Shown here: piece after piece, positions 52,211-62,605 of the stretch | How the letters are laid out: every line of letters begins with the position of its first letter | Numbering within the stretch: the first letter of the stretch is position 1 | DNA from: Clostridia bacterium | GTDB taxonomy: Bacteria; Bacillota; Clostridia; Christensenellales; Aristaeellaceae | DNA: 64,000 bases | Direction: 5' to 3' | Assembly (NCBI GenBank): GCA_030530315.1 | Contig: JAUMVG010000004.1 | Span: forward strand, 21,730-85,729 | Program-made: the position numbers and the translations under genes | The notes under the pieces: model-generated | Told to the model about the DNA's origin: nothing | The model's database searches: none | The model's input: only the letters and a program-made list of their open reading frames with translations

Positions 52211-52702
52211 TCAGCCTTTCTCCTTCCGTTTCTCTCTCAAAATCCGATAATAGGCGAATGTCCCGTCCTCGCCCGTCTGCTCAAAGCCCACCTTCTCCAA
52301 TACGTGGCGGCTGCGGGCGTTGGTCAGCAGGGCGTCGGCGCAGAGCGCGGGAATGTCCAGCACGTCGAATGCATACCCAATCGCCAGCCTTTCCGCCCGG
52401 GTGCCGTAGCCCCGGTCCTTGCAGGCCGCGTTCTTCATGGAGATGCTCAGGGTCGCGCGGGCGTGGGGCTCGATGTCCCGGAGGATCAGCTCCCCGACCA
52501 TCTCGTCCCCGTCCATGACGGCGAAGCACAGCCGGTTTCGCTCGGCCTGCCGGCGAACGTAGCGGTCGACCCATTCCGGGTCGTAGACAAACGCCGCATA
52601 CCGGCTCCTGTCCGCGCACAGGTCCGGGTCGCTCTGGTATTCCCGAAAATAGGCGTGGTACATCGCCTCCGTCATGGGCGTCAGGCGAACGTCCGCGCTC
52701 AC
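52211..52702 (-). CDS. GNAT family N-acetyltransferase
   Basis: The 163-residue protein has the GNAT fold: acceptor region YDPEWVDRYVRRQ, strand MDGDEMVGELILRDI, the acetyl-CoA loop DRGYGTRAERLAIGY near 97-111, and NARSRHVLEKVGFEQTG near 128-144. It resembles RimJ/RimL-type acetyltransferases. The GTG at 52702 overlaps the cobQ stop codon by 4 bases, so it is coupled to cobQ. A function in cobalamin metabolism is not evident. Confidence 0.87.
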   Translation of the reverse strand: MSADVRLTPMTEAMYHAYFREYQSDPDLCADRSRYAAFVYDPEWVDRYVRRQAERNRLCFAVMDGDEMVGELILRDIEPHARATLSISMKNAACKDRGYGTRAERLAIGYAFDVLDIPALCADALLTNARSRHVLEKVGFEQTGEDGTFAYYRILREKRKEKG

Positions 52703-54213
52703 TCCTCGCCCCTCAGGATCCGGTACACCCTGTCCATGTCCAGGCTCTCCCGCACGACCCTGGCCAGCACATCGAACTGCTCCTCGCGGTAGGCGGCCAT
52801 GTTGACGGCGGCCTGCTCGGCGGAGACGGGTTCCTCCGGCAGCCCCTTCAGCGCCCGGGCGCGGCGCACCACGGCGTCCGCAAGCGTGCCGTCGTCGAAC
52901 AGCCCGTGCAGGTAGGTGCCCAGCACGTTGCCCGCGGCGTTGCAGGCGCCGTCGTTGTCGCCGTTCTTCATCCAGAACCGGCAGCCCGGGCCGAAGGTGT
53001 TCGCGCCGGAATGGATCTCGTAGCCCTCGATCCGCGCGCCGCTCAGCGGGGCCAGCCAGTCCGGCCCGCCGCCCAGCAGCTCTCCCTCGGCCTGCACGGT
53101 GCGCTTCTCCGGGTGGAAGGCGACCTCCATGTCCAACAGGCCCAGGCCCGCCACTTCGGGCGCGGCGGACTCCACGCCGTGGGGATCCCGCAGCACCTGG
53201 CCCAGCATCTGGTAGCCGCCGCACACGCCGATGAGCAGCTTCCCGGCCCGGGCATGGCGCACGATGGGGGCGATCATGTCCCGGTTGCGCAGGTCGATCA
53301 AATCGTCGATGGTGTTCTTCGTGCCGGGAAGGATGATGACGTCCGCGCCCTCGAAATCCCGGGGCCTCGTGGCGTACTTCAGCGTCACCCCGGGGTGCAG
53401 CGAGAGCGCCTGGAAATCCGTGAAGTTTGAGATGTGCTTCAGCCGCGCCACGGCCACGGTGATCTCGCCCCGGCCGCTGACCGCGCTGAAGCGCTCGGAC
53501 ACGCTGTCCTCGTCCTCAATGTCGGCGTCCGTCCAGGGCACCACGCCCACCACGGGAATGCCCACCTTCTCCTCGATCATCTGAAGGCCGGGCTCCAGGA
53601 TCTTCACGTCGCCCCGGAACTTGTTGATGATCATGCCCTTGACGCGGGCGCGCTCCTCCTCATCCAGCAGCATGATGGTGCCGTACAGCGAGGCGAACAC
53701 GCCGCCCCGGTCGATGTCGCCCACCAGCAGCACCGGCGCGTCGGCGGCCCCGGCCATCCACATGTTGACCAGGTCGCCCTCCTTCAGGTTGATCTCCGCG
53801 GGGCTGCCCGCGCCCTCGATCACCACCACGTCGACCTTCGACTCCAGGCTGTCGTAGGTGTCCTTCACCAGCTTGCGCAGGTTGGGCTTGTAATGGTGGT
53901 ACTCCACCGCGCTCATGTTGCCCAGGGGCCGGCCCATGGCGATGACCTGGCTCTTGCGGTCGCTGGTGGGCTTGAGCAGGATCGGGTTCATCTCCACGCT
54001 GGGCTCGATGCCCGCCGCCTGGGCCTGGACCACCTGGGCGCGGCCCATCTCCAGCCCCTCCTTCGTGGCGAAGCTGTTCAATGCCATATTCTGGCTCTTG
54101 AAGGGCGCGACCTTGAATCCGTCTTCCTTAAATATGCGGCACAGCGCCGCGCAGAGCATGGACTTGCCCACCGACGAGCCCGTGCCCTGGAGCATGATGA
54201 CCTTTCCTCGCAT
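52699..54213 (-). CDS. cobQ: Cobyric acid synthase
   Basis: The 504-residue enzyme amidates positions b, d, e and g of adenosylcobyrinate a,c-diamide with glutamine and ATP. The N-terminal dethiobiotin-synthetase-like ATPase has QGTGSSVGKS at 9-18, and the C-terminal glutamine amidotransferase domain has GVCGGYQMLG with the catalytic Cys and LGTYLHGLFDDG with the His. Length is normal. The start at 54213 follows the DUF3795 gene by 4 bases. Confidence 0.96.
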   Translation of the reverse strand: MRGKVIMLQGTGSSVGKSMLCAALCRIFKEDGFKVAPFKSQNMALNSFATKEGLEMGRAQVVQAQAAGIEPSVEMNPILLKPTSDRKSQVIAMGRPLGNMSAVEYHHYKPNLRKLVKDTYDSLESKVDVVVIEGAGSPAEINLKEGDLVNMWMAGAADAPVLLVGDIDRGGVFASLYGTIMLLDEEERARVKGMIINKFRGDVKILEPGLQMIEEKVGIPVVGVVPWTDADIEDEDSVSERFSAVSGRGEITVAVARLKHISNFTDFQALSLHPGVTLKYATRPRDFEGADVIILPGTKNTIDDLIDLRNRDMIAPIVRHARAGKLLIGVCGGYQMLGQVLRDPHGVESAAPEVAGLGLLDMEVAFHPEKRTVQAEGELLGGGPDWLAPLSGARIEGYEIHSGANTFGPGCRFWMKNGDNDGACNAAGNVLGTYLHGLFDDGTLADAVVRRARALKGLPEEPVSAEQAAVNMAAYREEQFDVLARVVRESLDMDRVYRILRGEE

Positions 54214-54217
54214 AGCT

Positions 54218-54631
54218 CTACTCACCTGTCGATCGGGGACACCGGCGGGCATCGCCCTCCAGGTTTTCCCGCTTTTCAAAGAACGCCCTTTGCAGCGCCT
54301 CCAGCTCCTCCGGGGCGCAGGCGGCCTCGCAGCCGGGGCGGAAGGCCTCTGTGGCGCGGAAGCACGCCTCGATTTTCGGGCAGGGGTACTCCGGGCACCG
54401 CCCGCAGTGGGCGACGCCCCGCTCCGCGACGCACCCGGCGATGCCGTAGCGGCACCAGTTCTCCGGCCTGCAGCCGGGGCATGCCATCTCCTCGGCGGTG
54501 GCCACGTGGTCCCGGTAGCCGATCCTCATCCACAGCTCGGCGGTCCTTTGCAGGGCCTCCTCCGCCTTCGGGAGGTGCCGCGGACAGGCCGCGCAGTCGT
54601 TGCCGCAGGCGGCAATGATCTTCCCATTCAT
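54218..54631 (-). CDS. DUF3795 family cysteine-rich protein
   Basis: The 137-residue protein carries about 16 cysteines, including CGNDCAACP near 9-17, CPGC near 51 and CGRCPEYPCPK near 75-85. It matches the DUF3795 family, whose function is unknown; metal or cluster binding is likely. The start at 54631 has GGAGG upstream and overlaps the cobD stop codon by 4 bases. Insertion between cobD and cobQ suggests a link to corrinoid handling, but this is only context. Confidence 0.85.
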   Translation of the reverse strand: MNGKIIAACGNDCAACPRHLPKAEEALQRTAELWMRIGYRDHVATAEEMACPGCRPENWCRYGIAGCVAERGVAHCGRCPEYPCPKIEACFRATEAFRPGCEAACAPEELEALQRAFFEKRENLEGDARRCPRSTGE

Positions 54632-55623
54632 CGCAACAGCCTCCCCAACGCCTCGATCAGCCTCGCGTTCTCCGCCTCCGTGCGCACGCACAGCCGCACG
54701 TGGCCGTGGGTCAGTCCCGGGAACATGCCGCAGGGACGGATGAGGATCTTATCCTGTCTCAAGCGCTCGATCACCGGCCGCATGTCCCGCCCGAAATCGC
54801 ACAGCAAAAAGTTGGCTTTGGAGGGACAGACCCTCGCGCCCAGCCCCGCAAGCGCCGCCGCGAAGGCCGCCCGCCGGTGGTCGTTCAGCGCCCGGATCCG
54901 CTCGAAGTCCGCCCCGTGCCCCGGCAGCGCCTCGGCCACGGCCTCGGCCACGCAGTTGATCCGCCAGGGCAGCAGTCCGTCGGACAGCCACGCAATCAGT
55001 TCCGGCTTCGCGGCCAGATAGCCCAGCCGGATGCCGGGGATGGCCAACACCTTGGTGAGCGACCCCAGCACCACCAGGTCGCGGCTCGCCACCAGGTCCG
55101 CCACGCTGTGCTCCGGGCAGTATTCGATGAAGGCCTCGTCCACCACCAGCAGGCCGCCCGCGGCCTCGACGCGCTCCAGCAGCCCGATCACCGACTCCCG
55201 GTCCATGGCCTCGCCGGTGGGGTTGTTGGGATTGCATATCCAGAGTATGTCTCCGCGCTCAAAAGCATAATCCCGCAGTTCATCCCGCGCGATATCCAGG
55301 TGAGGATCGCACAGGCGGCCATACTCCTGGAAGGTGGGCTGGGCGATGACGCGCCTGCCCGGCACGAAGCTCGCCAGCGCCGCCGCCTCGATGCCTCCCG
55401 AGGTGACCAGCACGCTGTCCTCGGGCAGGCCAAGGTGCGCAGCCATGCCCGCCCGGGCCCCGCGCCCCCGCAGATCGGGATAGTAGCGGGCGCGCCGAAG
55501 CCCCGTTGACAATGCGTTCAGCACCCAATCGGGCGGGCCCTCGGGGTTCAGGTTGGCGGAAAAATCCAGATACTCGTCCGGGGAAGCCCCCTGCCATACG
55601 TCACCGCCGTGCACCACCGTCAT
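54628..55623 (-). CDS. cobD: L-threonine-O-3-phosphate decarboxylase (class I/II aminotransferase fold)
   Basis: The 331-residue PLP enzyme makes (R)-1-aminopropanol-2-phosphate for CbiB. It begins VVHGGDVW and FSANLNPEGPPDWV, which is characteristic of CobD. The PLP Lys191 lies in SLTKVLAIPGIRLGYL, and NPNNPTG near 131-137 is conserved. It is a relative of histidinol-phosphate aminotransferase, but no histidine genes are nearby. Its ATG overlaps the cobB stop codon by 4 bases. Confidence 0.93.
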   Translation of the reverse strand: MTVVHGGDVWQGASPDEYLDFSANLNPEGPPDWVLNALSTGLRRARYYPDLRGRGARAGMAAHLGLPEDSVLVTSGGIEAAALASFVPGRRVIAQPTFQEYGRLCDPHLDIARDELRDYAFERGDILWICNPNNPTGEAMDRESVIGLLERVEAAGGLLVVDEAFIEYCPEHSVADLVASRDLVVLGSLTKVLAIPGIRLGYLAAKPELIAWLSDGLLPWRINCVAEAVAEALPGHGADFERIRALNDHRRAAFAAALAGLGARVCPSKANFLLCDFGRDMRPVIERLRQDKILIRPCGMFPGLTHGHVRLCVRTEAENARLIEALGRLLR

Positions 55624-56885
55624 AGAAACAACCTCTCTGCCAATTCCGGCCGGCCGAAGAAATGGATGTGGGGATAGCCGGCCAGCACGTTTTTATACAC
55701 ATAGCCCTCCCGGTAGCGCTTCTCGCCCTTGGCCACCTCGAAGCGGGTGTCCATGGATTCGACAGGCGTCACCACCGAGTGATGGAACTCGTGGGCCGGG
55801 AAGGCGTAGCCGTCCCGATCGGACACGGTGACGTAGCCGAAGCGCTGCAGCCGGCTCGTCATCTCCCAGCGCAGCGGGATCGCGCCGATCATCGCCAGGT
55901 ACAGCATACCGCCGCACTCGGCGTAGACCCGCAGCCCGCCCTCGACGGCGTCCCGCACCGATCGGGCCATGGCCGCATTCGCCTTCAGCCGATCCTCGAA
56001 CACCTCCGGGAAGCCTCCCGGCAGGTACAGCGCGTCCAGCCCCTCCGGCAGCGCCGAATCCTCCAGCGGCGAGAACGGTGCAAGCTCCGCCCCCATGCCC
56101 CGCAGGGCGATTAGGTTCGCCTCGTAGGTGAAGGAAAAGGCGGCGTCCTTCGCGAGGCCGATGCGCAGGCCCGAAAGGCGCTGCGGCCAGTCCAGCGCCG
56201 GTTCGGGGACGGCCTCCGCCCGGGAGGCCACCCGGCGCAGCGCGTCCAGGTCGATGTGGATCAGGTCCGCCGCCCGGTCGATCTGCGCGCGCACCTCGGG
56301 CCGCTCCTCCACCGGCACCAGCCCCAGGTGGCGGTCCGGCATGTGCAGGCCCGCGTCCTTGGGCATCCAGCCCACGCAGGGCAGGCCGATGCCCGCCATG
56401 GCCTCACGGACCAGGTCGAAGTGCCGCTCGCCGGAGACCCGGTTCACCAGCGCCCCGGCGATGGTGTTGTCCGGGCGGTATTTCATAAAGCCCAGGGCCG
56501 TGGCCGCCGCGCTGGCGGCGCTGCCGGAGGCGTCCACCACCAGCACCACGGGCGTGCCGGTGTGCTTCGCCAGGGCATAGGCGCTGCATTGGGTGCCGCC
56601 GCCCAGGCCGTCGTAATAGCCCATGGCGCCCTCGATCACCGCGATGTCCGCACCGGCGCTGCCCAGGCCCAGTATGCGCCCCACGCTCTGAGGCGCGCAG
56701 AGCCATTCGTCCAGGTTGTGGGAGGGCCTGCCACAGGCCACGCGATGGAACCCGGGATCGATGTAATCCGGGCCGGACTTGAACGGCGCCACCGCCATCC
56801 CCCGCCGTCGCAGCGCCGCCATCAGCGCCAGCGACGCCGTGGTCTTGCCGCAGCCGCTGCTGATTCCCGCCAGCATGATCCGCAT
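55620..56885 (-). CDS. cobB: Cobyrinic acid a,c-diamide synthase
   Basis: The 421-residue enzyme is a glutamine-dependent amidase of the cobalamin pathway (CobB/CbiA). The ATPase domain has AGISSGCGKTTAS at 5-17 and KSGPDYIDPGFH near 36-47. The amidotransferase domain has YAECGGMLYL with the catalytic Cys and HIHFFGRP at the end. GGAGGGGG lies upstream of the start at 56885. It is the first gene of the cobalamin run. The leader is only about 65 bases, too short for a cobalamin riboswitch. Confidence 0.95.
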   Translation of the reverse strand: MRIMLAGISSGCGKTTASLALMAALRRRGMAVAPFKSGPDYIDPGFHRVACGRPSHNLDEWLCAPQSVGRILGLGSAGADIAVIEGAMGYYDGLGGGTQCSAYALAKHTGTPVVLVVDASGSAASAAATALGFMKYRPDNTIAGALVNRVSGERHFDLVREAMAGIGLPCVGWMPKDAGLHMPDRHLGLVPVEERPEVRAQIDRAADLIHIDLDALRRVASRAEAVPEPALDWPQRLSGLRIGLAKDAAFSFTYEANLIALRGMGAELAPFSPLEDSALPEGLDALYLPGGFPEVFEDRLKANAAMARSVRDAVEGGLRVYAECGGMLYLAMIGAIPLRWEMTSRLQRFGYVTVSDRDGYAFPAHEFHHSVVTPVESMDTRFEVAKGEKRYREGYVYKNVLAGYPHIHFFGRPELAERLFL

Positions 56886-56955
56886 GTCCAGTCCCCCTCC
56901 CCGCGCCCTTTGGCGCGGCATCCTTGTTCTCTTTGCGGCGCAAAACACCAAGATA

Positions 56956-56985
56956 AGTATAGCACAACTGCCGCCCCGGTTACAA
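56956..56985 (-). promoter_or_regulatory. promoter of the cobalamin gene run
   Basis: On the minus strand TTGTAA (rc of 56980-56985) and TATACT (rc of 56956-56961) have an 18-base spacer. Confidence 0.65.
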
Positions 56986-57087
56986 GTATTCGGGGCAGCG
57001 CAATATCGCTCCAATGCCCGCCTGGCCGCGCCTTTTCGCCGTCCCTGGGCCCATCATGAGTTTTATACTATTGAAATACTTTTGTAA

Positions 57088-57115
57088 TTGTCGTTCAAAA
57101 ACTATGCTGTATAAT
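57088..57115 (+). promoter_or_regulatory. promoter of the beta-propeller gene
   Basis: TTGTCG (57088-57093) and a perfect TATAAT (57110-57115) with a 16-base spacer. Confidence 0.65.
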
Positions 57116-57164
57116 GAAATATGATAAAATTTCGACATTTTTTGGATGATAGGATGACAGACCG

Positions 57165-59123
57165 ATGAGCACGAGCAACACCAAGGGACGCAAGACCAAT
57201 GCCAGAAAGGCGCCGCCGGCTGCGGGCATCCAGCGCGGACGCCGCCGCCTTAACAGGAAGCATTCCCAGGCGCGCCGGGCAATCAACGTGGTGGCGGCCT
57301 CCGCCTGCATACTGGCGGTGATCGGCGGCGGCGCTCTGCTGGCCATCTCCTCCCTTTCTCCGAAGCCGGTCCCGGCCGGTCCGGAGGTCGAGATCGCGGC
57401 CCCGGCCCTGGGCACGCTGGAGGTGGGCCAGGGCAGCGGCAGCGACGTGATGACGGCCATCGTGGAGGCCCCGACGGCCACGGCCACGCTGGCGCCCACG
57501 GACATCCCTGCCACGGAGGTTCCCGCCACGGAGGTCCCGGCGACGCCGGCTTCCACCGCCACGCTTGAGCCCGCGCCGGACCCGGAGCAGAAGCCGGACG
57601 ACAGCCTGGCATCTTCCGTCTATCACCAGATGGCGGCCCCGGGCGCGGAATACGCGGATCCGGCGGTGAACAACCTGGTGAGCACCACGGAGGTATTCGC
57701 CGAGGAAGGCGCAAGCAGCGTATTCACCACTGCCGAAGGGCAGATCCACATGGGCTCCTCCGCCCAGTACGCCACGCTGGAGGGCGTGACCACCTTCCGG
57801 GGCAGCAACTACCGGGACGGCGGCGGCTACGGCGTCATTCCCGACAACCCCTCCCACCTGCTGGTGGCCTGGAAAAAGCGCATTCACGGCCTGGACGAGT
57901 GGTCCGGCGTGGGCTGGACCGGCCAGGCGAGCGTGGTGCGCTGGCCCGCGGACCTGCGCGCCCAGATGAACATCAACCGCGCCAAGAAGGCGAAGGAGGG
58001 CCTGACCGAAGTTATCTACGCCACGCTGGACGGCCACATTTACTTCCTGGACCTGACCGACGGTGAGGAGACCCGCAAGGCCATCAATATCGGCGCGCCC
58101 ATCAAGGGCAGCCTGGCGGTGGATCCCCGGGGCGTGCCGCTGCTGTACTGCGGCCAGGGCATCTACGACGTGGGCGGCAAGCGCGTGGCCTGCGGCACCC
58201 GGATCTGGAGCCTGATCGACCAGAAGCAGCTGTACTTCATCAACGGCAAGGATTCCCACGCCTACCGCAAGTGGCAGGCCTTTGACTGCTCGCCGCTGGT
58301 GGACGGCGACTCCGACACCATGATCACCGCCGGTGAAAACGGCGTGCTCTACAAGGTGAAGCTGAACACCCAGCAGTACACCGGCGCGGTCACCGTGGAC
58401 CCCAGGGTCACCCGCTACGTCTACCAGCAGACCGCCGGCGGCAAGGTGGGCACGGAGAACTCCATCGCCGTCTACAACAACTACGTCTACTTCGCCACGA
58501 ACATCGGCATCATCCAGTGCGTGGACCTGAACGACATGCATCTGGTCTGGAGCTTTGACGCCAAGGACGACATCGACGCCTCCCTGGTGATCGAGCCCGA
58601 GTCCGACGGCGTGGTGGCCCTGTATGCCAACAACGAGCTGGATAAGCGCGGCCACAACGGCACCTGCCAGATGTTCAAGCTGAACGCCCTGACCGGCGAG
58701 CTGCTCTGGAAGCGGGATTCCGACCCCATCCGCCAGAACGACGACAACGGCGGCGGCGGTTTCGCCACTCCCGCCGTGGGCAAGCGGGATCTGTCGGGCC
58801 TGGTCTTCTTCCACATCTGCCGCACCAAGGACACCCACGGCATGCTGTACGCCCTGGACAAGCAGACCGGCGAGACCGTCTGGTCCAAATCCCTGGGCAC
58901 CTACGGCTGGTCTTCCCCCACCTGCCTGTACACCGCCTCCGGCAAGGGCTACGTGCTGGTGGGCAGCTCCAGCGGCAAGCTGCGCCTGCTGGACGGCCTC
59001 ACCGGGAGCATCGCCGCCGAGGTGGAGCTGAAGGGCAACATCGAGGGCACGCCCGCCGTGTTCGACGACATGATCGTCGTGGGCACGCGCAGCAGCATCA
59101 TCTACGGCATCCGCATCTGTTGA
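57165..59123 (+). CDS. Membrane-anchored PQQ-like beta-propeller protein
   Basis: The 652-residue protein has a basic N-terminus, one transmembrane segment (about 39-62), a Thr/Pro/Ala linker (about 68-150) and a large beta-propeller of PQQ-like repeats (about 200-652). Repeats show the YATLDGHIYFLDL and MLYALDKQTGETVWSKSLGT patterns seen in BamB-like and PQQ-dehydrogenase-like propellers. Residues that would bind PQQ cannot be identified, so an enzymatic role is doubtful; a scaffold or sensor on the outer face of the membrane is more likely. An AGGATG site precedes the ATG. It has its own promoter. Confidence 0.85.
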   Translation: MSTSNTKGRKTNARKAPPAAGIQRGRRRLNRKHSQARRAINVVAASACILAVIGGGALLAISSLSPKPVPAGPEVEIAAPALGTLEVGQGSGSDVMTAIVEAPTATATLAPTDIPATEVPATEVPATPASTATLEPAPDPEQKPDDSLASSVYHQMAAPGAEYADPAVNNLVSTTEVFAEEGASSVFTTAEGQIHMGSSAQYATLEGVTTFRGSNYRDGGGYGVIPDNPSHLLVAWKKRIHGLDEWSGVGWTGQASVVRWPADLRAQMNINRAKKAKEGLTEVIYATLDGHIYFLDLTDGEETRKAINIGAPIKGSLAVDPRGVPLLYCGQGIYDVGGKRVACGTRIWSLIDQKQLYFINGKDSHAYRKWQAFDCSPLVDGDSDTMITAGENGVLYKVKLNTQQYTGAVTVDPRVTRYVYQQTAGGKVGTENSIAVYNNYVYFATNIGIIQCVDLNDMHLVWSFDAKDDIDASLVIEPESDGVVALYANNELDKRGHNGTCQMFKLNALTGELLWKRDSDPIRQNDDNGGGGFATPAVGKRDLSGLVFFHICRTKDTHGMLYALDKQTGETVWSKSLGTYGWSSPTCLYTASGKGYVLVGSSSGKLRLLDGLTGSIAAEVELKGNIEGTPAVFDDMIVVGTRSSIIYGIRIC

Positions 59124-59157
59124 GCGCAGGGCGCTCAACCCCAATTGCTGCCGCGGT
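59123..59157. repeat. isolated copy of the 36-base GAGCGC repeat
   Basis: The GAGCGCAGGGCGCTC palindrome, CAACCCCAATT and GCTGCCGC match the units at 19145-19255. It starts at the end of the propeller gene. Confidence 0.8.
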
Positions 59158-59202
59158 TGGGCAGAGGATTCTTGGCACAATTGCATACGGCCTTCACAAC
59201 GA

Positions 59203-59238
59203 CGATTTCCAGCGCCACTGATTCAAGCGCTGGAAATC
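59203..59238 (+). terminator. hairpin with CTGATTCA loop
   Basis: A perfect 12-bp stem (59203-59214 with 59227-59238) is followed by TTACTTTTC. The loop contains CTGATTCA, as does the loop of the unrelated stem at 19354-19392. I see no gene in the rest of the 59124-59586 gap. Confidence 0.7.
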
Positions 59239-59586
59239 TTACTTTTCTATGGAAGCTGTTTCTGATCCGTAGTACAGGGATCAGACGGAGATCTTTCTCC
59301 CATCACAACGCGCCGCGGTCCCTTCCCGCTGGAAGCCGCCCGTCACAAACAGGATATTTCAACATGTATTCCGCCCGAAACCCCGATTGCCGTTGCCAGC
59401 CCTAAAACCTTCACAGTTTGTTTTAAAACGCCGGCCTGTTTTTCATGTTCGTTTAATGTTTTCAGGTTAAAATTGGTGCAATCAAACCGGGCGCATGTTC
59501 CCAAGTGCGCCTTGCGCGCAAAGCGCGCAGCCCGGATCCCGCTCCCATTGGAAGGGGAACCGCCGCAGAAAGGACGTTGAACCACT

Positions 59587-60614
59587 ATGAGCAAGAACGG
59601 CAAGCCCCGCAAAAAGCGCATCCTCAGGAAGATACTGCTCTTCCTGGTCCTGCTGCTGGTCCTGGGCGGCGTCGGCCTGTACGCCTATCTCTCCCTGAAG
59701 GTGGAATACACCGTCACCTACGACAGCTACACCGCCACCACGGGCAGCATCTCCAACGCCCTGAGCTTCAGCGGCAACCTGAGCCTGGTGGACAGCGCCT
59801 CCTACACGGCCAACGGCTCCGGCACGGTGCGCACGCTGTACGTGGCCGCCGGGGACGACGTGAAGGAGGACCAGAAGCTGCTGCGCCTGTCCACCGGCCA
59901 GACCGTCACCGCCGACTTTGACGGCCGGGTGAACGTGCTGAGCGTGGAGGAGGGCGACGAGGTGTCCCAGGGCGACGCCCTGGTGCAGATCGCGGACTTC
60001 TCCCAAATGAAGGTGGCCTTCCGCGTGGACGAATACGACATCGGCGAGGTCAGCGTGGGCCAGGCCTGCACCGTGACGGTCACCGCCCTGGAGCGGACCT
60101 TTGAATCCAGGGTGGACGCCATCGACTACATCTCCTCCTCCAACGGCAACGTGGCCTACTACACCGCCACGGCCTACGTGGACGTGGACGAGGGCGTGCT
60201 GCCCGGCATGCAGGTCACCGTCACCATCCCCTCGGAGGTAGCGGAGAACGTGGTCATCCTGAAGGTGGACGCCCTGAGCTTCGACTTCACGAACCAGGCC
60301 TTCGTCTGGATGCGGGACGAGGCCGGCGAGCTGACCCAGGTCTACGTGACCACCGGCGTGAGCAACGGCAACTACATCGAAATCGCCGAGGGCCTGCAGG
60401 ACGGCGACGTGGTGTACGCCGAGGCAAAGAGTGATCAGAGCGCCGCAGACGTGTTCGCGGGCATGTTCTCCAGCCAGCGGTTTAACGAGTCCGGCGGCCC
60501 GGGCGGCGACATGGGCAACCGGCCCGGCGGCAATAACGGCGGCGGCAGCAACGGCGGCGGCAACTGGTCCGGCAGTGGCGACGGCAGCCGAAGCCGCCCG
60601 GAGAGGGGCAACTG

Positions 60615-60615
<1 letters not shown>
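59587..60615 (+). CDS. MacA/HlyD-family adaptor protein of an ABC exporter
   Basis: The 342-residue protein has a cytoplasmic basic N-terminus, one transmembrane segment (about 13-37), lipoyl/barrel-sandwich strands (SASYTANGSGTVRTLYVAAGD and TADFDGRVNVLSVEEGDEV) and a beta-barrel region, but no long coiled-coil hairpin. The C-terminus (about 300-342) is a Gly/Asn/Ser-rich low-complexity tail. It would link the MacB-like transporter to its substrate or wall partners. The ATPase gene starts within its stop codon. Confidence 0.88.
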
Positions 60616-61347
<732 letters not shown>

Positions 61348-61355
<8 letters not shown>

Positions 61356-62559
61356 ATCGATCAAGGCCACCATCATCATGATCGGCGAGTGCGTGAAGAT
61401 GTCGCTGTCCAACATCATGGGCAGCCGCGTCCGCTCCTTTTTGACGGTGCTGGGCATACTGATCGGCGTGGCCGCGGTCATCGCCCTGATCACCACCGTG
61501 AACGGCTTCTCCGGCTCCCTGACCAACTCCTTCAGCGAGCTGGGCGCCGGCACGCTGACGGTCACCGTCACCGGCAGCGACCTGAAGTCCGGCCTGTCGC
61601 CGGAGGACCTGAATACCCTGTCCGCGATGGACATCGTGGAGGGCGTTACCCCCAGCGTGACCCTGACCGCCCGGGTGTCCCGGGGCGGCAGCTACGAGGA
61701 CAGCATCAACGTCTCCGGCAAGAACGCCTACTACTTCCGCCAGAACGACGACGCCCTGACCCGGGGCCGCGCCATCAACTTCACCGACGAGGACAACAAG
61801 ACCCACGTGTGCCTCATCAGCCCGGACATGGTGGAGGAGTTCTTCTACGGCATCGACCCCATCGGCGAGAGCCTGTACGTGAACGGCATCCCCTTCCTGG
61901 TGGTGGGCCTGCTGGACGAGGACAGCGACACCAACATCGCCACGCTGTTCACCGGCACCCCGGACATCCTGGTGCCCTACACCACGGCGATGAAGCTGAA
62001 CAACGTCAACGTCATCACCTCCTTCACCGTGTACCTGGAGGACGGCGTGGATTCCGAGGACGCCACCGACGCCCTGGAGGCCGAGCTGGACGCCATGTTC
62101 AGCTTTGAGGAGGACTGCTACAGCATCCTGAACATGTCCAGCATCGAGGAGACCATGAAGACCATGCTGGAAATGGTCAGCTCGCTGCTGGCGGGCATCG
62201 CCTCCATCGCCCTGGTGGTCGGCGGCATCGGCATCATGAACATGATGCTCACCACCGTCACCGAGCGCACCACGGAGATCGGCCTGAAGAAGGCGCTGGG
62301 CGCCATCCCCTGGCAGATCCAGATGCAGTTTTTGATCGAATCCTTCCTGCTGTCGGTCATCGGCGGCGCGCTGGGCATCCTGCTCGGCCTACTGCTGTCG
62401 CTGATCCTCTCCAGAATCCTGGGCACCACCTTCGTCGTCTCCCCGGGCGCCATTGCCCTGGGGGCGGGCTTCTCCGCCGCCGTGGGCATCATCTTCGGCT
62501 GGGCCCCGGCCCGAAAGGCCAGCAAGCTGAACCCCATCGACGCGCTGCGTTCGATGTGA
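61348..62559 (+). CDS. MacB/FtsX-type ABC transporter permease
   Basis: The 403-residue permease has one N-terminal membrane segment (about 30-52), a large extracytoplasmic MacB-type domain (about 55-260) and three C-terminal segments (about 275-395). [21 protein letters not shown] and [13 protein letters not shown] are family signatures. In Gram-positive bacteria such exporters move peptides, bacteriocins or signals, or act as stress-response systems. No substrate gene is recognisable next to it. Confidence 0.94.
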
Positions 62560-62605
62560 CCCCGATCCCCCTTCCCCCCACGCCCCAAGTCAGGAGGTCA
62601 TCACC

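Noticed and set aside
54628-55623. Histidinol-phosphate aminotransferase
   Set aside because: Its N-terminal motif and its place between cobB and cobQ match the cobalamin enzyme CobD instead.
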